Shown one piece after another: positions 1 through 5,234 of a DNA stretch of 6,126 bases. The stretch's first letter is position 1, and every line of letters starts with the position of its first letter. Both the position numbers and the translations under genes were made by a program. Source of the stretch: Clostridia bacterium (GTDB lineage Bacteria > Bacillota > Clostridia > Lachnospirales > Anaerotignaceae). Under the pieces are notes generated by a model. That model was not told the origin of the DNA, made no database searches, and saw only the letters and a program-made list of their open reading frames with translations. The stretch spans positions 1 through 6,126 of the forward strand of contig CAAEMG010000158.1 in the NCBI GenBank assembly GCA_900757025.1. The letters are read 5' to 3'.

Positions 1-2040
1 TATGCACAAAAAATAAATATGAACCTTGTGTATGAGGGAGTAAGCCATACCTATAATGAGGAAGAAATAAAAATAAATGTTGGCGGTAAAGAAATAACAG
101 GTCTTGACGTTCCTGCCGTAAGCATAAACAGCCGAACAATGGTTCCTGCAAGAGCTGTTTTTGAAGAACTTGGCGCAGAGGTGGCTTGGAACGACAGCAC
201 AAAAGAAGTATATATAATTAAGGATACAGATGTTGTTACCCTGAAAATAGACAGCAGTACGGGAACAATAAACAGTGCGCCCTTTGTTATGGATACTCCA
301 GCAAAAATAGTTAATGACAGAACGCTTATACCTATACGTGCGGCGGCAGAGGCACTTAAATATACCGTTGGCTGGAATGATGCAACAAGAACCGTTTCCG
401 TATCAAAATCGGGAACAAATTCTTCCGATAATTCGGGAAACGGAAATCAGAACAACCAGAATAACCAGAATAACAATGCTGTTGTTCAAACGCCTGCCGT
501 AAATGTAAATTCAATTACCGTTCCTGCCTCTCTTTCTGCCGATTCGGTATTTAAGATAGGTGCAAGCGGAGAAATTTCAAAATATGAAAGCTATATGCTT
601 GATTCAACAAGACTTGTTGTGGACATATATAATGCCGATATGGCTGTTTCAAACAGCAAAATAACAACAACAAACTGCCCTGTTGTTTCATCTGTAAGAA
701 CGGCACAGTTCCAGACAGAACCGGAAAAGGTAACACGAGTTGTTTTTGACCTTTCGGGAACAGCCGATTATAAAGTTTCTGAGACGGCTGACAAAAAAAG
801 CATAAGCGTAACATTTGCAACAAACAGAATTTCAAATATAAATGTTTCAAAATCCGGTACATCGCAGATTATTAAAATTTACGGAGATTCGGCACCTACT
901 GTTCAGACAACTTTAAAAGCTGACCCGTTGAGCCTTATAATAGATATTCCGGGTGCTGTTTCAAACCTTAAAGAAGATTTAGGTATTTCAAATGACCTTA
1001 TATCTTCAATGACATCACAGCAGCTTGACAGCAAAACGGTAAGAATTACGGCGTTGCTTGAAAAAAATGCCGAAGTTTCAACATCAAAAGAACATGGCTG
1101 TACGGTTGTTACGGTAACAAGGTCGGCTGTGGAAAATGTTTCGTTTAACGAAACAAGACATATACTTCGTCTTGACGGAACAAACGATATAAATTCTTCC
1201 GACATAACACTTACAGACAGCTATGCAAACAAAACATATACAATATGTCTGCCGGGCGATTATTCCGATATTTTCGGTACAGGCTCGCTCCTTATAAATG
1301 ATGATTATATAAGCAAAGTACAGGTTACTCTCGAAAACAAGAAAACATACATAAAACTTACGGAAAAATCAAAAATATCCGTTAAAATGAGAGATTACGG
1401 AACATATATACAGTTTACGGTTTCCGACCCCGATGGTTCATCTTCAAGCAGCAATAACAATTATACTATTACCGGTCAGAAAATAGTTGTTATAGATGCC
1501 GGACATGGAAAACAGGACAACGGAGCAAGCGGAAACGGCTTGATTGAAAAGAATGTAAACCTTGCCATAGTTCAAAGATTATATAATCTTTTGGACGCAG
1601 ACCCTAACATAAAGGTTTATGCAACAAGACTTGACGATTCTTACCCAACAAATATAAGCAGAGCCCAAATGGCAAATAATTTGGGTGCGGATTTGTTTGT
1701 TTCTATACATCAAAATTCAAATACATCATCTGCACCTTCGGGAACAGAAGTGCTTTATATGGTACACGATAACGAAACAAGCGGCAATGGTCTTACAAGC
1801 AAAAAGGCGGCACAGACGCTTCTTAATAATGTTGTAAATGCTTTGGGAACAACAAACAGAGGCATAAAGGTTAGAAAGGATCTTATAGTTCTTAACCAGA
1901 CAGATGTTCCTGCCGTACTTGTTGAAACCTGCTTTATAAGCAATCCTTCCGATGCGGCAATAATAGCACAGGACAGATATAAAGACGCAATGGCTCAGGC
2001 TTTGTATTCGGGAATAAGAGAACTGCTTTCACAATATTAA
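1..2040 (+). CDS. Secreted N-acetylmuramoyl-L-alanine amidase with stalk and AMIN domains (5' partial)
   Basis: A cell-wall hydrolase that cuts the amide bond between N-acetylmuramic acid and L-alanine in peptidoglycan, acting outside the membrane. The frame is open to base 1, and the first ATG (19) has no Shine-Dalgarno site and no signal peptide after it. The true start and signal sequence are therefore upstream; the visible YAQ just before could be a signal peptidase cleavage site. Numbering from the ATG at 19: a copper-amine-oxidase-like stalk domain at about 17-129 with two matching motifs (RTMVPARAVFEELGAEVAWN and RTLIPIRAAAEALKYTVGWN); an Asn/Gln-rich linker at 130-163; an AMIN domain at about 164-270; two further beta-rich, AMIN-like segments to about 475; a Ser/Asn linker; and a C-terminal Amidase_3 domain at 489-673. 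The zinc and catalytic residues are all present: H496 (DAGHG), E510, H564 (SIHQN) and E636 (VETCF). AMIN domains usually anchor such enzymes to the wall. Family is secure; the role (division, sporulation or turnover) is not shown. Confidence 0.95.
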   Translation, partial: YAQKINMNLVYEGVSHTYNEEEIKINVGGKEITGLDVPAVSINSRTMVPARAVFEELGAEVAWNDSTKEVYIIKDTDVVTLKIDSSTGTINSAPFVMDTPAKIVNDRTLIPIRAAAEALKYTVGWNDATRTVSVSKSGTNSSDNSGNGNQNNQNNQNNNAVVQTPAVNVNSITVPASLSADSVFKIGASGEISKYESYMLDSTRLVVDIYNADMAVSNSKITTTNCPVVSSVRTAQFQTEPEKVTRVVFDLSGTADYKVSETADKKSISVTFATNRISNINVSKSGTSQIIKIYGDSAPTVQTTLKADPLSLIIDIPGAVSNLKEDLGISNDLISSMTSQQLDSKTVRITALLEKNAEVSTSKEHGCTVVTVTRSAVENVSFNETRHILRLDGTNDINSSDITLTDSYANKTYTICLPGDYSDIFGTGSLLINDDYISKVQVTLENKKTYIKLTEKSKISVKMRDYGTYIQFTVSDPDGSSSSSNNNYTITGQKIVVIDAGHGKQDNGASGNGLIEKNVNLAIVQRLYNLLDADPNIKVYATRLDDSYPTNISRAQMANNLGADLFVSIHQNSNTSSAPSGTEVLYMVHDNETSGNGLTSKKAAQTLLNNVVNALGTTNRGIKVRKDLIVLNQTDVPAVLVETCFISNPSDAAIIAQDRYKDAMAQALYSGIRELLSQY
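445..474 (+). repeat. Short tandem 9-base repeat coding an Asn-Gln-Asn linker
   Basis: Three consecutive 9-base units (AATCAGAAC, then AACCAGAAT twice) are followed by one more AAC. They encode Asn-Gln-Asn repeats in the linker between the stalk domain and the first AMIN domain of the amidase. Any change by whole units would stay in frame and only alter the linker length. Confidence 0.7.
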
Positions 2041-2056
2041 AAATAAATATTCACTG

Positions 2057-2085
2057 AAAAAACCGCTTTTTTAAGCGGTTTTTTT
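2057..2085 (+). terminator. Intrinsic terminator after the amidase gene
   Basis: A perfect 12-base-pair inverted repeat (AAAAAACCGCTT and AAGCGGTTTTTT) with a TTTT loop, followed by further T residues. It begins 17 bases after the stop codon. The GC core is CCGC/GCGG. The A-run on the 5' side means the hairpin could also work on the other strand, but no minus-strand gene nearby needs it. Confidence 0.9.
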
Positions 2086-2259
2086 ATATGTATCACAAAT
2101 ATAAAATATATTCTTATGTGTGATATAAATAAAAAAACAAAGGCTTTTTAACATAAATGATTAATAATTAATATTGAAATTTTGATAAATTTTTGATACC
2201 GTAAATAGGTATTGATTTATTGGAAAAATATTTTGTAAAGTTATTTTTAGGAGGAAAAA
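2086..2259. other. AT-rich intergenic region upstream of rdgB
   Basis: This gap contains no plausible gene. It holds an imperfect inverted repeat at 2091-2125, an AT-only symmetric element ATTAATAATTAAT at 2160-2172, and two TTTGATA copies 11 bases apart (2181-2187 and 2192-2198). A weak promoter candidate and the strong ribosome binding site of rdgB follow. Confidence 0.6.
2193..2221 (+). promoter_or_regulatory. Candidate promoter for the rdgB-yfcE operon
   Basis: TTGATA (2193-2198, five of six bases of the consensus) lies 17 bases before TTTATT (2216-2221, four of six). Transcription would start near 2228 and give a leader of about 30 bases. A terminator upstream means a promoter must lie somewhere in this gap. 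The region is so AT-rich that other pairs are possible, for example TTAACA at 2148, so the exact position is uncertain. Confidence 0.3.
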
Positions 2260-2850
2260 ATGCAAATTATATTTGCTACAACAAATGCCGGAAAAGTAAA
2301 GGAAGTTAAAATGCTTCTTAATGACCTTGATGCCGACATATTTACTATGAAAGAAGCCGGAATAGACATTGATATTGACGAAACAGGTGAAACATTTGAA
2401 GAAAATGCTCTTTTAAAAGCGACAGGGGTTATGGAAGAAAGCGACTGTCTTGTTCTTGCCGATGATTCCGGACTTGAAATTGATTACCTTGACGGAAAGC
2501 CCGGTGTTCAGTCTGCCCGTTTTATGGGGCATGACACTCCATACAGCATTAAAAACAAAAAAATACTTGAAATGCTTGAAGGCGTTCCCGAAGAAAAAAG
2601 AACTGCACGTTTTGTAAGCGTTATAGCTGCGGCTTTCCCGGACGGAAGAACAGTTACGGCAAGAGGAACAATAGAAGGCATTATAGGCTATGAAATAAAG
2701 GGAGAAAACGGCTTTGGCTATGACCCTATATTTTATATTCCCGAACTTGGAAAGTATTCCGCAGAGCTTTCTCTTGAGGAAAAAAATAAAATAAGCCACC
2801 GAGGAAAGGCTCTTAGGCTTATGAAACAAAAGCTGAAAGAGATGATGTAA
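2260..2850 (+). CDS. rdgB: XTP/dITP diphosphatase (RdgB/HAM1 family)
   Basis: A cytoplasmic house-cleaning enzyme that hydrolyses dITP, ITP and XTP to the monophosphate and pyrophosphate, keeping deaminated purines out of DNA and RNA. At 196 residues it is full length for the family. The nucleotide-binding start ATTNAGK (6-12) is present, as are ETGETFEENALLKA (41-54) with E41, ADDSGL (67-72) with D69 as the expected catalytic base, GFGYDPIF (151-158) and the C-terminal SHRGKAL (179-185). These positions match the E. coli enzyme as I recall it. The start is fixed by AGGAGG at 2249-2254, five bases before the ATG. It is followed after 2 bases by the phosphoesterase gene, the same order as ysnA-ysnB in Bacillus subtilis. 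In that species rph lies upstream; here the upstream gene is the amidase. No anomalies are seen. Confidence 0.96.
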   Translation: MQIIFATTNAGKVKEVKMLLNDLDADIFTMKEAGIDIDIDETGETFEENALLKATGVMEESDCLVLADDSGLEIDYLDGKPGVQSARFMGHDTPYSIKNKKILEMLEGVPEEKRTARFVSVIAAAFPDGRTVTARGTIEGIIGYEIKGENGFGYDPIFYIPELGKYSAELSLEEKNKISHRGKALRLMKQKLKEMM

Positions 2851-2852
2851 TT

Positions 2853-3371
2853 ATGAAGTATCTTGTAATAAGCGACACTCACGGATATATAAAACGCTCG
2901 GAAGAACTTATAGAAAAGTATAAGGAAGAAATAACAGGCGTTATTCATCTCGGAGATTTGGTAAGAGATACAAAAACTTTAATGTCAAAATTTCCTCAGC
3001 TTGAATTTTTGTATGTAAGCGGAAACAACGATTTTGACGTAACGGTTCCATACGAAAAGAAACTGACCCTTAACGGCAAAAAAATTCTTATTGCCCACGG
3101 ACACCGCCAGAGAGTAAATATGGGGCTTATGACAATAAGCTACTGGGCATTGGAAAATGATGCCGACGCAGTTCTTTTTGGCCACACACATTCGCCTATA
3201 TGCCAGAACATAAATAATTTGGCTGTTTTTAACCCAGGAAGCATATCTCTGCCAAGAGGTACGGATTTTGCAACATACGGCTTTATAGAGATAGATGAAG
3301 AAATAAAACTTTCTCTTATGAAATACGTTGACGGCGAAAACGATGAAAAAATAGCGTTTTTGAAAATATAA
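2853..3371 (+). CDS. yfcE: YfcE/MJ0936/YsnB-type metallophosphoesterase
   Basis: A small two-metal phosphoesterase of the calcineurin-like fold. Family members hydrolyse phosphodiesters such as bis-p-nitrophenyl phosphate in vitro, but the natural substrate is generally unknown. It is 172 residues long, normal for the family. All metal-binding motifs are visible: SDTHG (D8, H10), HLGD (D35), GNND (N58), AHGH (H82) and GHTH (H111, H113), then the typical NPGS (127-130). There is no signal peptide or membrane segment, so it is cytoplasmic. The ATG lies 2 bases after the rdgB stop with only a weak Shine-Dalgarno match (AAAGAGA, 2836-2842) inside the end of rdgB, so its translation is probably coupled to rdgB. 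The conserved pairing with rdgB suggests a link to nucleotide metabolism, but that is inference. The gene ends at a strong terminator. Confidence 0.93.
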   Translation: MKYLVISDTHGYIKRSEELIEKYKEEITGVIHLGDLVRDTKTLMSKFPQLEFLYVSGNNDFDVTVPYEKKLTLNGKKILIAHGHRQRVNMGLMTISYWALENDADAVLFGHTHSPICQNINNLAVFNPGSISLPRGTDFATYGFIEIDEEIKLSLMKYVDGENDEKIAFLKI

Positions 3372-3376
3372 AAAAT

Positions 3377-3420
3377 AAAACCGTTTGATTATGTTTTAAA
3401 TACATTTTCAAACGGTTTTT
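3377..3420. terminator. Bidirectional terminator between convergent genes
   Basis: A perfect 12-base-pair inverted repeat, AAAACCGTTTGA (3377-3388) and TCAAACGGTTTT (3408-3419). Inside it, ATGT (3391-3394) and ACAT (3402-3405) can pair after a 2-by-2 internal loop. T residues follow on the plus strand, and A residues before the hairpin give a U-run on the minus strand. It lies 5 bases after the phosphoesterase stop and just beyond the stop of the convergent membrane-protein gene at 3424, so it can serve both. Confidence 0.87.
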
Positions 3421-3423
3421 GTT

Positions 3424-4113
3424 TTAAATATTGTGTGCTTTTTGGCGTATTGTTTTGTAGTTTTCAAAACGGAAATGTTTGTCAAAAAATTCTCCTGTGC
3501 GGCTTATGGCTTTGCCCATTGTAAATGCTGCAAGTACAGTTCCTATTCCGAGGCCTTTTACAGAGCCTAAAAAGAAGAATGTCATTCCTGCCGTAGTGGC
3601 AAGGCATATAACGTCAAAACTTATTTTTATTTTGGAATATTTTATGCCTGTTATGTTTGAAAGCTCACGGGGAAACAGGTCTGTAGGAATAATCGGCAGT
3701 CCGCATCGGTTTGAAAGGGCAATGCCTATACATATAAGAACATAGCTTATTACAAAATATATAACCCTAAAGAAAAGCGCCGTAGGCAGAAGGTTTATAA
3801 AAAGCTCATATACATCAAGAAGCTCCGAAAAAACAAAGCCAACAACAAAACTTAAAAGATATGGCAGAACAAACTTTTTCCTCATAATCATAAGGCTTGC
3901 TATAAGAATAGCCTGAAAAATGTATGTCCATGTTCCCAAAGAAAGAAGCGGAAATACCTCATAAAAGGCATAGGGAACACTCGAAATTGCCGAAATCCCC
4001 GCATTTGAGTATAACATAAGCACAACAGCAAAACTGTTTATTATAACCGCCGTAATAAGTGCCAGTTCACCTCTGAAAACAGGCAGACTGCTTTTATCAG
4101 AATAATTATTCAT
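3424..4113 (-). CDS. YczE-like (DUF6198-type) integral membrane protein
   Basis: A 229-residue hydrophobic protein with about six predicted membrane helices (roughly residues 17-36, 57-77, 82-99, 111-134, 163-183 and 188-205), a short polar N-terminus and a basic C-terminal tail. Recognisable family-like stretches are SNAGISAISSVPYAF (36-50) followed by LSLGTWTYIFQ (58-68), PIIPTDLFPREL (140-151) and GIGTVLAAFTMGK (189-201). These resemble YczE/YyaS-type proteins, distantly related to the YitT family. Molecular function is unknown; transport or membrane sensing are only guesses. The start is supported by GGAGG (complement of 4123-4127), 9 bases before the ATG. It is transcribed divergently from a LysR gene, an arrangement in which the regulator often controls the neighbour. 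It ends at a terminator shared with the convergent operon. Confidence 0.85.
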   Translation of the reverse strand: MNNYSDKSSLPVFRGELALITAVIINSFAVVLMLYSNAGISAISSVPYAFYEVFPLLSLGTWTYIFQAILIASLMIMRKKFVLPYLLSFVVGFVFSELLDVYELFINLLPTALFFRVIYFVISYVLICIGIALSNRCGLPIIPTDLFPRELSNITGIKYSKIKISFDVICLATTAGMTFFFLGSVKGLGIGTVLAAFTMGKAISRTGEFFDKHFRFENYKTIRQKAHNI

Positions 4114-4154
4114 ATTTAATTGCCTCCAAAACAGATTTTTTCGTCTATTAATGT

Positions 4155-4183
4155 ACTATAATGAGTTTAAAAGAACAAGTTAA
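4155..4183 (-). promoter_or_regulatory. Probable promoter of the YczE-like gene
   Basis: On the minus strand, TTAACT (4178-4183, four of six consensus bases) is followed after exactly 17 bases by TATAGT (4155-4160, five of six). Transcription would start near 4148, leaving a leader of about 35 bases that contains the GGAGG site. The weak -35 suits a promoter that needs an activator, such as the LysR protein encoded next to it. Confidence 0.55.
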
Positions 4184-4199
4184 TGATTTTTATTGAATG

Positions 4200-4214
4200 A
4201 TAGATTTTTTCTAT
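4200..4214. promoter_or_regulatory. Candidate LysR-type operator (T-N11-A dyad)
   Basis: ATAGA, five T bases, then TCTAT form a perfect 5-base dyad. Within it, T4201 and A4213 give the T-N11-A spacing typical of LysR-family binding sites. Its centre (4207) lies about 59 bases upstream of the inferred start of the divergent membrane-protein transcript and overlaps the -35 zone of the LysR gene. That is the classic layout for activation of the neighbour and self-repression. The AT-rich setting makes chance occurrence possible. Confidence 0.5.
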
Positions 4215-4220
4215 TAAAAA

Positions 4221-4229
4221 TGATATACT
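4221..4229 (+). promoter_or_regulatory. Candidate extended -10 promoter of the LysR gene
   Basis: TGATATACT is an extended -10 element (TG, one base, TATACT with five of six matches). The -35 zone at 4201-4206 (TAGATT) is poor, but extended -10 promoters tolerate this. Transcription would begin near 4236, placing the AAGGAG ribosome binding site (4236-4241) at the very 5' end of the message. Confidence 0.45.
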
Positions 4230-4250
4230 GCCAATAAGGAGAGAAAATAT

Positions 4251-5129
4251 ATGAATATAGATTATTTGAGATATTTTATAAAGCTTGCGGAAGTAAAGCA
4301 TTATACAAGGGCGGCAGAACAGCTTTGCATTGCCCAGCCCAGCCTTAGCCATGCAATAAGCCAGCTTGAAAGTGAGCTTGGAGTTCCTTTGTTTGAAAAA
4401 AACGGACGAAACACAGACATGACACGCTTTGGCGAAGAATTTCTGGAATGTGCCAAAAAAACGGTGGCTTCTTTGGACGAAGGAATATTGTCGCTTAAAA
4501 AAAGTGCAGAGGGCGAGGGCGTTATAAGGCTTGGCTTTGTGCGTCCTTTGGGAATAAGCTATGTGCCGTCTGTTGCGGCGGAATTTTTGGAAAAAAACAA
4601 AACAGCCAATGTAAATTTTGAATTTCACAGCGGCAGTACGGGATATTTACTGAAAGGTCTTTCGGAAGGAAAATATGATATGGTTTTCTGTTCCGAGCCT
4701 GAAAATAAAGCGAATTTTTCATATTTTGCCGTAACACAGCAGGATTTGGTGCTTATTGTGCCTAAAAATCATGTGCTTGCCAAAAAACACAGCATAGATT
4801 TAAAAGAGGCTGTGCCGTATCCTATGATTTGTTTTTCAAAAGAAGCCGGACTGAGGGCAGTTATTGACAGGCTTTTTGAAAAAATAGAAAAAACTCCGAA
4901 TATTGCATATGAAACGGAAGAAGATGAGGTTATTGCAGGTCTTGTTGCCAAAAATTTCGGTATAGCTGTTGTTCCCTATATGGATTTGCTTTTAAAGCTT
5001 GACGTAGCTATATTGCAGATAAGCTCTCCGGAATTTAAAAGAGAGTTTTTTCTGGTAAGCAACGATAAACTTTTTATGTCACCTGTGGCACAAAATTTCA
5101 GAGAATTTGTGCGTGAAAGAAATGTGTGA
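4251..5129 (+). CDS. LysR-family transcriptional regulator, GltC-like
   Basis: A DNA-binding regulator of 292 residues, the usual LysR length. The N-terminal winged helix-turn-helix is clear: DYLRYFIKLAEVKHYTRAAE (4-23), then LCIAQPSLSHAISQLESELG (25-44) containing the recognition helix, and VPLFEKNGRN (45-54). A linker helix follows to about residue 88. The effector-binding domain begins at VIRLGFVRPLGISYVPSVAA (91-110), a pattern like the GltC-type substrate-binding domains, and runs to the C-terminus with two lobes. The effector cannot be read from sequence. The start has AAGGAG at 4236-4241, nine bases upstream. It is divergent from the YczE-like membrane gene, which is its most likely target, and it probably represses its own promoter. 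No clear terminator follows; the AT-only repeat after the stop is weak. Confidence 0.94.
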   Translation: MNIDYLRYFIKLAEVKHYTRAAEQLCIAQPSLSHAISQLESELGVPLFEKNGRNTDMTRFGEEFLECAKKTVASLDEGILSLKKSAEGEGVIRLGFVRPLGISYVPSVAAEFLEKNKTANVNFEFHSGSTGYLLKGLSEGKYDMVFCSEPENKANFSYFAVTQQDLVLIVPKNHVLAKKHSIDLKEAVPYPMICFSKEAGLRAVIDRLFEKIEKTPNIAYETEEDEVIAGLVAKNFGIAVVPYMDLLLKLDVAILQISSPEFKREFFLVSNDKLFMSPVAQNFREFVRERNV

Positions 5130-5234
5130 TTAACATTTTATATTAAAATATAGAAAAAATTTATGGTGGGGTGTGTAATTTAAAAAGCTGTCAGTTTTAA
5201 AAAGCAGATTTTTGTTTATGGGAGGTGTACGCAA
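5130..5234. other. Intergenic region before the right-edge gene
   Basis: This 105-base gap has an AT-only inverted repeat ATTTTA-TAT-TAAAAT (5135-5149), too weak to call a terminator. It also has a perfect 10-base direct repeat (5179-5188 and 5196-5205) and a strong ribosome binding site. TTAACA at 5130-5135 resembles a -35 element but has no well-spaced -10 partner, so no promoter is called. Confidence 0.5.
5179..5205 (+). repeat. Direct repeat TTTAAAAAGC, 17-base period
   Basis: TTTAAAAAGC occurs at 5179-5188 and again at 5196-5205, separated by TGTCAGT. It lies 30 bases upstream of the right-edge gene. It may be a regulator binding site or simply chance in AT-rich DNA. Confidence 0.4.

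Noticed and set aside
19..21. ATG at 19 as the true start of the amidase
   Set aside because: There is no Shine-Dalgarno site, no signal peptide follows for a protein of a secreted family, and the frame stays open to base 1.
551..862. Minus-strand open frame of 103 codons inside the amidase gene
   Set aside because: It lies wholly within a well-supported coding region, has no ribosome binding site, and its translation is low-complexity with no recognisable domain.
2160..2172. Symmetric element ATTAATAATTAAT as a specific operator
   Set aside because: It consists only of A and T in a very AT-rich gap, where such symmetry is expected by chance.
2413..2829. Minus-strand open frame of 138 codons opposite rdgB
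   Set aside because: It is the complement of conserved RdgB motifs, and the Phe/Ser/Lys-rich product is typical of antisense translation of AT-rich genes.
4167..4628. Minus-strand open frame of 153 codons across the LysR start and promoter region
   Set aside because: It overlaps the conserved helix-turn-helix coding sequence and the divergent promoter region, and the translation has no family resemblance.
5135..5149. AT-only inverted repeat as terminator of the LysR gene
   Set aside because: The six-base-pair stem has no G-C pairs and no proper U-run follows, so it would be too weak to stop transcription reliably.
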